Source: Candidatus Nomurabacteria bacterium (lineage in GTDB: Bacteria; Patescibacteriota; Minisyncoccia; Phycocordibacterales; UBA2100). From it: a stretch of DNA of 43,766 nt. The notes below the pieces were generated by a model. That model made no database searches. It had not been told where the DNA came from and saw only the letters and a program-made list of their open reading frames with translations. Below are positions 32,987 through 41,618 of the stretch, piece by piece (position 1 is the stretch's first letter; every line of letters starts with the position of its first letter). The DNA is taken from contig CALRFU010000007.1 in assembly GCA_943356775.1 (NCBI GenBank), forward strand, positions 1 to 43,766, written 5' to 3'. The translations under genes and the position numbers were made by a program.

Positions 32987-34138
32987 CTAATCACATTGCG
33001 TTTTCACATCGGCAGGGAGAGCGGCACAGAATGCCTCCAGCTCGCTCCTATTCTGCCCGAAAATAAATGTTGCTTGCGCGGCGAGCATTGTCATACAGCT
33101 TCGCGCGACCGGACCTTCAGCCCGAGCACACAGCGCAATCGCCCTTGAAGCATCGTCTCTGTTTTCCTCCAGAACCGATTGCGCCGCTGTTCCGAAACAT
33201 ACCTCTTGCCGATTTTGCGGAAGTTTCTCGCAAGCCAAAGCTGCCTTTTCGGGATTGCCAAGTGATAGACGACCGATAATAGCTGTCGCCGACTGATAAC
33301 AAGCAATCTCTTCCTCTTCATTTGGTTGACCAGAACAGAACGATTCCACGCCAGTTCCGTCTGTTATGCCCGCATGGAGCGGCCAACTCTCCCGCAGGCA
33401 CGCACCCTCATATGCAGGAGTGTCTCCAAACCGCGCACAGAATTGCCGTACCGTGCCCTTTGTCGGCTTCACCGGCATCTGCTCTATCATGAGAAAATCG
33501 TCTGGCTCGAGCGGCTGATAAATCTGCATAAAAACTCCCTCGATGCAGACACGTCGATACGTTTCTGTTGTCGTTTGCGTACATATATTTAGAGCCTTCG
33601 GCAAATTTGCATTCGTAATGAAATCGTAGAGGTGCCCGAGTCCATGGTAACAAATTGCTTGGTCGAGATTACTCGGTTTCCATCCCGTCCGCGGCTCGCA
33701 AGCGCGCCTAAAATCCGGCAGAAGCTTTTGCAGTGTAGCGTCATCAAGTACCTCCGCGCGGAAACGCCCCCCGACTACCCCGTGGATGAAACCGTTGGAG
33801 CACAGTCCGTCCGAAGGGTTGAGCGGGATAGCGTCAATCCAACGCTCCGGATCCTCTGCGACCACACGCTCCCCAATCTTATGTGCAAGGACATGACAAA
33901 ATTGATACGACGGGTCTTCCCTACGAATTTCACGAATAACATCGAAAATCTCCACCACGGGCAGCTTCGGATAGAGTGCGGATGCTTCTGCTTCGTAGCA
34001 CGCGGAGGGGTCTGCTACCTGCGCGCAATCACGCACTATCTTCAACGAAGGCGTTTCTCTTGATGGGGATACAAACCACGTCAGTAATACCGCAAGAGCG
34101 GCGAACAAGAAAATAATAGATACTTTTTTTATATGCAT
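32987..34138 (-). CDS. Cys/His-rich anchored protein, type B, copy 1
   Basis: This 383-aa protein has one TM (about 4-20) and type B motifs: FCHVLAHKIGE (H-x3-H with preceding Cys), CSNGFIHGVVGGRFR, CYHGLGHLYDF and CIEGVFMQIYQPLEPDD. The C-terminal half has regularly spaced Cys with intervening helices (CYQSATAIIGRLS; CFGTAAQSVLEE), like Sel1- or TPR-type helical repeats. It is last of a five-gene operon. Start ATG 34138 was chosen because the upstream stop TAG lies 1 nt before it. The longer GTG start lacks the anchor position. Function unknown. Confidence 0.74.
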   Translation of the reverse strand: MHIKKVSIIFLFAALAVLLTWFVSPSRETPSLKIVRDCAQVADPSACYEAEASALYPKLPVVEIFDVIREIRREDPSYQFCHVLAHKIGERVVAEDPERWIDAIPLNPSDGLCSNGFIHGVVGGRFRAEVLDDATLQKLLPDFRRACEPRTGWKPSNLDQAICYHGLGHLYDFITNANLPKALNICTQTTTETYRRVCIEGVFMQIYQPLEPDDFLMIEQMPVKPTKGTVRQFCARFGDTPAYEGACLRESWPLHAGITDGTGVESFCSGQPNEEEEIACYQSATAIIGRLSLGNPEKAALACEKLPQNRQEVCFGTAAQSVLEENRDDASRAIALCARAEGPVARSCMTMLAAQATFIFGQNRSELEAFCAALPADVKTQCD

Positions 34139-34139
34139 A

Positions 34140-35108
34140 CTAAGGTGCCGTCGGCTCATCTTGAGGTCTGTTTTCTGCACTGGCGATAGAGTTCAGGGCC
34201 TCGCTCAGACAAGCAGGGCGACCGGATTCGGGCATCATCGAACACCATGCCTGAATATGCTTCATATCATACTTACTGAAGACTCCAATTTGTGCGCCCG
34301 CACCCTGAAAACATATCGTTTGCAGGTGAGAATCGACTACAGACCCACATCTCTTGGCGATGACGTTGAATTGCTCTTCGTAAGAAGTCCTTCCGACTGC
34401 TGCCCACGCACGCCACCAAGCAGGCAATTCGTAATAACAGGCTGGTTGGAATTTCTTTGGGACACCGCTCACGCACGGCCCCTCAAGAGCCTCGGAATCA
34501 AGCTTTCGTATGGGCACGCCTTGATCACGCTGAAGAGTACTGAGAAAGTACTCCATAAAAACGCCGTTGTAGCATCCTCCCACACTTCCGGCCGGGGCCG
34601 GAGGACACAGCTCCAGTGCTTCAGTTAATTTATCGGACCCCAAATACGCAACAAGACCGTGACCAATACCGTGTTCACAATCCGTCACATTCTCTTGGTG
34701 CTTACACGCTTCTGTAAATTCCCCGACTCCGGTTATTCCTCTTCTCTCAATAACGCCTCCTGCGAACCCGTGATAACAACCGAACGCAAAATCACTTGTA
34801 CAGCTCGAGAGTCCTGCAATTCCGTCTCGATTGTATAGTATCGCTCCAACGATATGTGCAAGAGAGTGCGCTTGGTCGTATGGAAGTGTATTGGCAGTCT
34901 CGATGAAATCTGCGTACGCGACTGTGGGCGCTCGATTAAATATATCCTCCCATGTTCGCTTAAGCTCTTGATACGGAGACGAGGTGTTGCGAGGAGTGTT
35001 GTATCGAGGCGATTCCGTAGAGCGTAGGTGCACCAGAAATATCGTCGCACAGACAAGAGCGGCCCCGATGGCAAGTATAATGTGTGTCCGTAAGGTATAT
35101 TTTTTCAT
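34140..35108 (-). CDS. Cys/His-rich anchored protein, type A, copy 2
   Basis: This 322-aa protein starts MKKYTLRTHIILAIGAALV with one TM (about 8-26). Type A motifs are HSLAHIVGAIL, FGCYHGFAGGVIERRG, CEHGIGHGLVAYLG, GCYNGVFMEY, CYYELPAWW and CFQGAGAQIG. Here the last G-x-GH position seen in copies 1 and 3 (GIGH) reads GAGA. ATG 35108 is preceded by GGAAC and lies 13 nt after the stop of the upstream gene, in keeping with the operon. An upstream start at 35189 would overlap that gene and displace the anchor. Confidence 0.75.
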   Translation of the reverse strand: MKKYTLRTHIILAIGAALVCATIFLVHLRSTESPRYNTPRNTSSPYQELKRTWEDIFNRAPTVAYADFIETANTLPYDQAHSLAHIVGAILYNRDGIAGLSSCTSDFAFGCYHGFAGGVIERRGITGVGEFTEACKHQENVTDCEHGIGHGLVAYLGSDKLTEALELCPPAPAGSVGGCYNGVFMEYFLSTLQRDQGVPIRKLDSEALEGPCVSGVPKKFQPACYYELPAWWRAWAAVGRTSYEEQFNVIAKRCGSVVDSHLQTICFQGAGAQIGVFSKYDMKHIQAWCSMMPESGRPACLSEALNSIASAENRPQDEPTAP

Positions 35109-35121
35109 AATTGTTCCACGG

Positions 35122-36180
35122 TCATACGGGTTTGTTTTCAAATCGGCTACAACGTGCAAAATCCTCTCCCAAAAGTCCAAAGCGCTCACAGAGACCGAGA
35201 TAGTCTTTGAAGCCCTCTAATTTGAATCTTAACGCTGCCGAGGACAAACATGACGCTCGATAATCAGGAGATGCTGCAGAGGCGCAAAACGCAGCCACAA
35301 CATCAGGATTAAGATCGGAAAGTGGAGGCGCGATATGACCGATACCTTCAAAACACGTTTGAATGAGACTAGTGTCGTTCATCTGCGAGCAATAAATTCC
35401 CGCCTGAGTAAATCGCCCCTCAATATCGCCTGGGCTTGGAATCGCGGCGACCCACCAATCGGGCAGCTGATATACGCATTGAGCACGATACTGCATATCA
35501 ACATCAAAGCATGGACTGTGCACGTCTTCGACAGAGAACTTCCTCGGCTCAATCTTCCCCGATTTGTATGCGGTCAATCCGCGTATGTTGTACTCCATAA
35601 ACACACCGTCAATGCATCCATTCCTTTCCTCTCCAAGATGAGAGGCTTCACATACAGTAAGGGCTTTATTTAAATCTCCCAACGAATACCCGAGATATCC
35701 TAAGATATCGTGCCCGAGACCGTGGAGACAGGGGAAGACATCAAAAAAAGATTTAGAGGCGCACGCAGCTCTGAATTTCTCGACGACAGGGAGTCCGAGC
35801 ACGCCAATGGCATTGCCGATAAATTGGTGGTAACACCCGTACAAAAATTGAGTGCCGCATACGGAAAAGCCTTCGACTCCCTTTGTTTGAAAAAGAGCCT
35901 CGCCAAAACTATGAGCCATTACGTGCGACCGAGAAGCGGTCATGCTATTCCCTTTCAGTACCATTTCTTCGTATGCGCCGCCCTCACCTCTGCGTACTAT
36001 CTGAGTATGCCAATAGTCTTTTTCTTTTTGAAAATCGATAGCCGAATCTACTTTCTCTAATGGAGACGTGTCGAGGTTGGATGTCGAGCGGTAGTGGAAG
36101 AATGCGAAGCCTGTAGCGAGCACACACAAAAACCCTGCGAGCGCAAAAAAGCCACGATATCGAGATGACGTAATAGTCAT
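35122..36180 (-). CDS. Cys/His-rich anchored protein, type A, copy 3
   Basis: This 352-aa protein begins MTITSSRYRGFFALAGFLCV with one TM (about 9-26). Motifs are HVMAHSFGEAL, YGCYHQFIGNAI, CLHGLGHDILGYLG, GCIDGVFMEYN, CVYQLPDWW and CFEGIGHIAPP. It is the closest relative of copy 1 (19517), sharing the HQ variant and the G-E-A-L after H-x3-H. It is third in the operon. ATGA overlap with the upstream type B gene fixes the start at 36180. Anchored, ectodomain probably disulfide-bonded. Confidence 0.76.
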   Translation of the reverse strand: MTITSSRYRGFFALAGFLCVLATGFAFFHYRSTSNLDTSPLEKVDSAIDFQKEKDYWHTQIVRRGEGGAYEEMVLKGNSMTASRSHVMAHSFGEALFQTKGVEGFSVCGTQFLYGCYHQFIGNAIGVLGLPVVEKFRAACASKSFFDVFPCLHGLGHDILGYLGYSLGDLNKALTVCEASHLGEERNGCIDGVFMEYNIRGLTAYKSGKIEPRKFSVEDVHSPCFDVDMQYRAQCVYQLPDWWVAAIPSPGDIEGRFTQAGIYCSQMNDTSLIQTCFEGIGHIAPPLSDLNPDVVAAFCASAASPDYRASCLSSAALRFKLEGFKDYLGLCERFGLLGEDFARCSRFENKPV

Positions 36181-37394
36181 AGGCGCGTGCTCGTGCGTTT
36201 CGCGCAATTGGTGCGCCATGGCTCGGGCATTCCTCGGCAGAGCGCTTTTGTTTGTTGAGAGTCTTGCGGCATCCCCTGAACCGCATAGGACTCAAGCTCT
36301 TCCCAACACGCAGACTTCGACTCCTCAGGGACGACGGCGCTACAGATATTGAGCGCGACAGGAATATTACGCCAGTCTGCCCATACAAATTTTGATGCGG
36401 TACGAGCCCAACAGATATCTCGAATGCCCTTGTCTTTCATACCCCTACAAAAAGCTTCTGCGCGCGGCATATCATAATGAGAGGTTTCTATAACGGCGTA
36501 CATAAGACCGGAAGCGCACGTAATCTGCGCATTGCGGTCTGTGGTTTGTGCGCACAACGCTTCAAATCCCGCGGATGTATCAACGCTCCCCGAAACTGCA
36601 GGCCAGCTCTCTTTGACGCACACGTTGTAGGTAAGCCCTGTGAACTGCGCGCAGAATTTCTTCGTCTGTTTTGCTGCGGGCGCAATCCTGCGTATCAGCG
36701 TCTCATCCTCCGGCTCCAGCGGTTGGTACAATTGCATAAACACCCCGTCGAGACAGGTCTGACGGAAATCGTAATCTGGCGACTGTGCGACGGCCTCACA
36801 CAAGGCAACAGACTTCTTCACGTCCGCATCTGTCACGTAGAGGAGTAAGTGCCCCATCCCATGCATACAAGATGACCTATCGAGATAGGTCGGATTCCAT
36901 TCATCGCGTGGGTCGCACACACCTGAGAGCATGGATTGTATCTCGGACACGCTTGCGTCCGGAAACGAATCTTCACGGAAGCGTTCCTGAAAGGCGCCGT
37001 GCATGGCACCACTGCCGCACATACCTACGGGTGACCGAACAACAACGTCCTTCCATTTTGAAGTATCTTTTGCGACTTCTTTTTCCGTGATGACATGGGC
37101 GAGTACGTGACAGGATTGATATCCAGAATCTATTGTTTGAATACTTCTGACGACAGAAAACATCCGCTCCATGGAGAGTCCTTGTTCCATCAGTTTTGGT
37201 ACATTCTTTTCGTAGCAAATTTCTTTGTCCGCCTCAGTGGTACTCGTTTTACAGACAGCAACTTCACTACGAGCAATCATGGTATCGCTTTGCCAGGTAA
37301 TCGGCAGGAACAGGTGTGCTACAAAAAAGAGTGCTGGCAACGCTGCGAGTACTGCCAAAAGCGCTGCGAGATACTGTGTTCTTGAGAACGTCAT
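36177..37394 (-). CDS. Cys/His-rich anchored protein, type B, copy 2
   Basis: This 405-aa protein starts MTFSRTQYLAALLAVLAAL with one TM (about 8-27). Type B motifs are SCHVLAHVITE, CGSGAMHGAFQERFR, CMHGMGHLLLYV and CLDGVFMQLYQPLEPED. It is closely similar in plan to 32987, including the QPLEP-D acidic segment found only in type B. The C-terminal half again has Cys-bounded helical repeats. ATG 37394 overlaps the stop of the upstream type C gene (ATGA). Longer starts would run into that gene. Confidence 0.75.
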   Translation of the reverse strand: MTFSRTQYLAALLAVLAALPALFFVAHLFLPITWQSDTMIARSEVAVCKTSTTEADKEICYEKNVPKLMEQGLSMERMFSVVRSIQTIDSGYQSCHVLAHVITEKEVAKDTSKWKDVVVRSPVGMCGSGAMHGAFQERFREDSFPDASVSEIQSMLSGVCDPRDEWNPTYLDRSSCMHGMGHLLLYVTDADVKKSVALCEAVAQSPDYDFRQTCLDGVFMQLYQPLEPEDETLIRRIAPAAKQTKKFCAQFTGLTYNVCVKESWPAVSGSVDTSAGFEALCAQTTDRNAQITCASGLMYAVIETSHYDMPRAEAFCRGMKDKGIRDICWARTASKFVWADWRNIPVALNICSAVVPEESKSACWEELESYAVQGMPQDSQQTKALCRGMPEPWRTNCAKRTSTRL

Positions 37395-38578
37395 GACTGA
37401 CATACAGCATTCCGATACTCCCGCGGTACACGCGTGCAAATTTGTCGAATAACATCGGCTGTAAAGTATTCTTTTGAATTCGCCTGTATCGCTGAAAAGC
37501 AATACCGCCGCAACTCCGAGGGAAATCCCTCTGCCTCGCAAAATTGCAACGCTTCTTTATATTGTTGACCGGGTGAGCCGAATTCCATGACTCCGCCGAC
37601 AAGCCCACTCACGCAACTATTCTTCAATTCGTCAGTAGGTAATTCACATACCCGCGCATCTTCTACCGTGAGCAGTTTTTGTGCATTCTTCACAACTTGG
37701 ACATAAAACGAGACCGCTTCCTGAAGTGCGGTCAAACGATACCCTGAATCCTGTATGACGTTGGTATATCCCACCATAGCGGCAAGGTTATTGTTGCCGC
37801 GTGCTGCCGCCTCCGTGTTCATTTGGTTGTAACAAGCTTTTCGTTCTACAGGCGAAAATGGTCCTGTCCGACACAGGGCGTACGGGTCTGCGTCGGAATG
37901 CAGTTTGAATTTTGGATCTAGGTACATATTTCCTAACGCATTAAATACGCCGGATGCACAGCGCATGTGCCATTCGTCATTTGTAGCGGCGACTTTCGAG
38001 CACAAAGCAAGACCAGGTTCTACTATCGTCATGACACTCCCCCACGCTCTCGGATCGGTACCGTCGGTCACCCCATGCCCGATGCCGTGATAGCACGACC
38101 CCTCAGCAAATTCAGCAGACGGCGGATGAGGGACGTTCTCTCCCACGTACGCGCAAAACAATCGCGCCTTTTCCATATCATTTGTTTCCAGATACAAAGC
38201 GTCCATGAACCCATGGTAGAAGCCGTATCCGCAGTAGGAAGCCTTGCTTGAGAGTTCGGTCTCTCCGGTTTTTTCAAATTCATCGTATGCTGCGTCTCCA
38301 AGTTCGTGGGTAACCGCATGGCACGTACCGGCGAAATCAGGGTCAGTATCGTAAGAAGCTGCCAGCGCATCAAAGGCAGCAGGAATCCCTTCTGAACGCA
38401 GAATCTTCTCGATAACGTCCGAATAGCAAAGAGGTTTGTTATTGCTTGTCTTACACAGGGCGACCGCGCGTGCGGGGTCGGTGCTGAAATAAAAATAGGC
38501 TGAACCTCCCGCTAAAAGAACAATCCCACAGAGCACAATGCCCCATGCCCTCCAAGAGAACGCCCCGATGCGCAGCAT
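37391..38578 (-). CDS. Cys/His-rich anchored protein, type C, copy 2 (first gene of five-gene operon)
   Basis: This 395-aa protein begins MLRIGAFSWRAWGIVLCG with one TM (about 10-29). Type C motifs are TCHAVTHELGDAAYDEFEKTGE, CGYGFYHGFMDALY, CYHGIGHGVTDG and CASGVFNALGNMYLD. It aligns well with the C-terminal part of the cupredoxin fusion at 39631, including PRAWGSVM-IEPG versus GDFQAM-IEPG spacing and the CRTGPF-KACY segment. ATG 38578 lies 6 nt after TATGAT, so this gene heads an operon of type C, B, A, A, B genes in that order. Confidence 0.76.
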   Translation of the reverse strand: MLRIGAFSWRAWGIVLCGIVLLAGGSAYFYFSTDPARAVALCKTSNNKPLCYSDVIEKILRSEGIPAAFDALAASYDTDPDFAGTCHAVTHELGDAAYDEFEKTGETELSSKASYCGYGFYHGFMDALYLETNDMEKARLFCAYVGENVPHPPSAEFAEGSCYHGIGHGVTDGTDPRAWGSVMTIVEPGLALCSKVAATNDEWHMRCASGVFNALGNMYLDPKFKLHSDADPYALCRTGPFSPVERKACYNQMNTEAAARGNNNLAAMVGYTNVIQDSGYRLTALQEAVSFYVQVVKNAQKLLTVEDARVCELPTDELKNSCVSGLVGGVMEFGSPGQQYKEALQFCEAEGFPSELRRYCFSAIQANSKEYFTADVIRQICTRVPREYRNAVCQS

Positions 38579-38584
38579 ATGGTT

Positions 38585-38590
38585 ATCATA
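38585..38590 (-). promoter_or_regulatory. -10 box of the five-gene Cys/His operon, leaderless type
   Basis: TATGAT on the minus strand lies 6 nt before ATG 38578. It is the only clear promoter seen for the five overlapping or near-adjacent genes down to 32987. Confidence 0.55.
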
Positions 38591-38644
38591 GCAAATCAAG
38601 AATCGTGATGTATCCCTGTATTTCTGCTACCATTGCGTGGCATT

Positions 38645-39634
38645 ATGTCCCGAACGAACATTATCTGGATTATCGGGATATGTATCGTATGCGCCATCGG
38701 ATTGCTGGTTACACTGCCTCTCCGGAAAAGTCCTCCTGCACAAGCGGATACGCTCAATCGAGCTGAATGGGCAACGAAAATCGCATCGAATGGTGCGGGC
38801 GCATATGATGAATTTAAGAGGCTCTATGCTGATGCACCATTCGCTTCCCAGCATGAATCAGCGCATATACTCGGCGCACTCCTGTACGAATCTCAGAACA
38901 TCGGGGGTATTTTGATATGCGACGAATCTTTTGCGTTCGGATGCTATCACGGCTTCTTTGGTCGTGTCATTGCGGACAAAGGCACGGCGATTATCCCTGA
39001 ACTCGCACAGACTTGTCGCGACCGGTTCGGCGCACTGAGCACTGGATGTGAACATGGTATCGGACACGGCATCATGGAATATACGGGGCGGGCAAAGCTG
39101 ATGGAAGGCCTGGAACTCTGCAAAGATACCAAACAGGTCAATGAATTGTACGGGTGCACGAGCGGGCTATTCATGGAATACAATAGTGCAATGAAGTTCA
39201 GAGACGGGGTTGCATACACCGACGAGAGACTTCTCGATATGAAAAATCCGCTTGCCCCATGTGACTCGGTTCCCACACCCTACCGTACCTCATGTTATTT
39301 CGAGATAGGCCTGTGGTGGAAAGGGCAGTTGGGTACGGATTATGAAAAAATAGGAAACTTGTGTACGAAAGCGGGTACGCAACCTGAACGGGACGCGTGT
39401 TACCGCGGGTGGGGCACGGTCGTTGCCGAGAGTGTCGACCACGACTCCGCCGAAGCAAAAAAAGTATGCGGTCTCATCCACGCATCCTTCGGAACAGACA
39501 CTTGTCTTCTGGGGGTTGCTTCGCGATTCTTTCCGGCCGGCTATCCGCAAGCAGGACAAGAGATATGCACGGCACTTTCCGGGTCTCTCGCACGCGAATG
39601 CCTGAGCCTTGCACCGCAGAACGCAGCGCTATGA
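38645..39634 (+). CDS. Cys/His-rich anchored protein, type A, copy 4
   Basis: This 329-aa protein starts MSRTNIIWIIGICIVCAIG with one TM (about 5-23). Motifs are HESAHILGALLYE, FGCYHGFFGRVIADKG, CEHGIGHGIMEYTG, GCTSGLFMEYN, CYFEIGLWW and CYRGWGTVV. It resembles type A copy 2 most (Ala after HILG, CEHGIGHG). It is first in a four-gene plus-strand operon, divergent from the 38578 operon, with about 66 nt between start codons. ATG 38645 was preferred over TTG 38633. The stop overlaps the cupredoxin fusion start. Confidence 0.76.
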   Translation: MSRTNIIWIIGICIVCAIGLLVTLPLRKSPPAQADTLNRAEWATKIASNGAGAYDEFKRLYADAPFASQHESAHILGALLYESQNIGGILICDESFAFGCYHGFFGRVIADKGTAIIPELAQTCRDRFGALSTGCEHGIGHGIMEYTGRAKLMEGLELCKDTKQVNELYGCTSGLFMEYNSAMKFRDGVAYTDERLLDMKNPLAPCDSVPTPYRTSCYFEIGLWWKGQLGTDYEKIGNLCTKAGTQPERDACYRGWGTVVAESVDHDSAEAKKVCGLIHASFGTDTCLLGVASRFFPAGYPQAGQEICTALSGSLARECLSLAPQNAAL

Positions 39635-41151
39635 AAATTCCGGCGCTCATCCTCCGGGCATACCGAAGCGTGATCGGACGCGTGACCACGACCGCGCTCG
39701 TTTCCTTAGTCGTGTTCTCATGCCTTGCCGTATACACGATATTCAACAACTCGAACTCCCGTACCTATACCGTTGAACTCCGTGATTCAGGTTTTTCTCC
39801 CACAGAACTTACGGTTCGCATCGGCGATACCGTGACATTCAAGAATGCGGGTACACATGCCATATGGCCCGCAAGCGACCCGCACCCGACTCACGAAGAC
39901 CTCTCTCCGTTCGACCCGCGAAAAGGAGTGCCCCCGGGAGAATCCTGGGTCTACACGTTCACGACACCGGGTAGTTGGAGATACCACGACCATCTCAACG
40001 TAACAGCGCAGGGTGAGATATTTGTACTGAGCAGCACAGGAAAACTTCCCTCCTCCGTCATAAACGGATACTGCGATGGGCCGTGCTTCGATGACCTCAT
40101 GCGGGACACCGTGCATACGGAGGGCATTGATGCCGCCTACAAACTTTTTGAAGAGACGTACGCGGAGGGACAACTCCCTCGCGGATGTCATTGGACTGCT
40201 CATAGAATCGGCGAAGCGGGATACGACCTTTTCCGCGAAGGAAAAGATTTTTCTATATCGGTTGCTACAACCTACTGCGGATACGGTTTCTACCACGGGT
40301 TTATGGAGAGATTACTGCGGGAGAACCCTGATCCGACGTACGCTCTCGGATTTTGCGACAGAGTGAAAGAACAGCTGGGAAATATGGGGTTGTGGAATTG
40401 TTACCACGGCATCGGACACGGATATACCGAGGACCCGCCGGACCCCGCGAGCGAAGGAGACTTCCAAGCAATGATAGAGCCCGGCATTAAAATGTGTGAA
40501 TTCTTGTTCGGAAAAGAATTTGCAGACCTCAACCTCTGTCTCACCGGTGTCTTTACCGTCCCGGTCAACTTCGCAGCCGACGAGAAACACGGCCTTTCAA
40601 TGAATCCCGAGGACCCGTTCGCACCATGCCGCACACAACCGTACACGTATTGGAAAGCGTGCTACGGTGAATTCGCCGCGAAATTGGACACTGTCTTGAA
40701 CTGGGATATTCACGGTCTTCCCGCGTATGTGAACAAACTCCCCGACGAAAAACTAAAACGCCTCGTCATATGGGTAGTGCCGTCCGTTATGATGGCGAAA
40801 GATATTCTCTCCAACGACCATTCGATGTACATCACGAGTTGCCGTGAAAGTTTCTCGGGGAACCTCCGACGCATCTGCTGGGGCGGAAGCATCCTCGGCT
40901 TTTTCCAACACGGCGAACCTCAAAAACAATACGAAAAAATATTGAACTTCTGCAATTCGACGGCATGGAAAACCCAAGATGAGCGGGTTTTTTGTTGGGG
41001 AGAGGGATTGAGACAAATGCGACAAAATTACTCGCTCGATAAAGTGAAAAGCATTTGCACAAGCGTCCCCGAACACTACCGCTTTCTCTGTCTGGACGAG
41101 GCACAAACGCACATTTCACCGTATGATGACCCATCCTTCGTGACGCTATGA
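39631..41151 (+). CDS. Cupredoxin domain fused to type C Cys/His-rich domain
   Basis: This 506-aa protein has an N-terminal TM (about 17-34), a cupredoxin domain (about 45-135) and a type C domain (about 170-506). The cupredoxin has THAIWPASDPHPTHE and GSWRYHDHLNV, so YHDH replaces the copper-ligand Cys, as in 32546. The type C part has GCHWTAHRIGEAGYD, CGYGFYHGFMERLL, CYHGIGHGYTED and CLTGVFTVP. The fusion shows that the cupredoxin and the Cys/His domain work together and share a compartment outside the cytoplasm. Coupled by ATGA to genes on both sides. Confidence 0.82.
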   Translation: MKIPALILRAYRSVIGRVTTTALVSLVVFSCLAVYTIFNNSNSRTYTVELRDSGFSPTELTVRIGDTVTFKNAGTHAIWPASDPHPTHEDLSPFDPRKGVPPGESWVYTFTTPGSWRYHDHLNVTAQGEIFVLSSTGKLPSSVINGYCDGPCFDDLMRDTVHTEGIDAAYKLFEETYAEGQLPRGCHWTAHRIGEAGYDLFREGKDFSISVATTYCGYGFYHGFMERLLRENPDPTYALGFCDRVKEQLGNMGLWNCYHGIGHGYTEDPPDPASEGDFQAMIEPGIKMCEFLFGKEFADLNLCLTGVFTVPVNFAADEKHGLSMNPEDPFAPCRTQPYTYWKACYGEFAAKLDTVLNWDIHGLPAYVNKLPDEKLKRLVIWVVPSVMMAKDILSNDHSMYITSCRESFSGNLRRICWGGSILGFFQHGEPQKQYEKILNFCNSTAWKTQDERVFCWGEGLRQMRQNYSLDKVKSICTSVPEHYRFLCLDEAQTHISPYDDPSFVTL

Positions 41152-41618
41152 ACTACACAAACGCAAAGAAAACTATCGCGACTTTTCTCATACTGTATGC
41201 ATTCGTAGGTTTTGGAGCGCATGCGACCAGTGTGTCGACTGAGGATGCATACCCATTTTTCTCATGGTTCCTCTTTGTAACAGTCCCACCACGCATACAG
41301 AGTGGATTCGATATCATGCTCGTCTCCGTGGACGGAGAGCGGCTCGAGACCCCCGTCCACCTGCTCGACCGTCCCGACGTATTCTCGAGCGAAGGGGTGA
41401 CCGAGCGGGAGCTTTCAGAGATTACACAGAGATTCGCGCATTCGATTAGAGGAAAGCGACATGAACAAATCTCCGAACTGCGGCGCATGCTCGAGGTGCA
41501 CTTCAGTACACATGCATCATACGCCGTACGCGAATATTCCTACGACCCGCTGGAGTACTTCAAAAATAAGAAGGTCTCATCAAGCATAATCCTCGCGGAA
41601 TTCCTTGTCGGAAAATGA
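41148..41618 (+). CDS. Small protein preceding HTTM-like gene, unknown function
   Basis: This 156-aa protein has an N-terminal hydrophobic segment (about 9-27) that could be a signal or anchor, then a short soluble region with VPPRIQSGFDIMLVSVDGERL and a helical stretch (RHEQISELRRMLEVHF). The family is not recognised. ATGA overlaps on both sides place it tightly between the cupredoxin fusion and the HTTM-like membrane protein, so it is probably a dedicated partner of the latter. No Cys/His motif of the neighbouring family is present. Confidence 0.68.
   Translation: MNYTNAKKTIATFLILYAFVGFGAHATSVSTEDAYPFFSWFLFVTVPPRIQSGFDIMLVSVDGERLETPVHLLDRPDVFSSEGVTERELSEITQRFAHSIRGKRHEQISELRRMLEVHFSTHASYAVREYSYDPLEYFKNKKVSSSIILAEFLVGK

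Noticed and set aside
39397-39630. N-terminal extension of the cupredoxin fusion
   Set aside because: The extended frame overlaps the end of the type A gene at 38645. The ATGA at 39631 with a following TM anchor is the better start.
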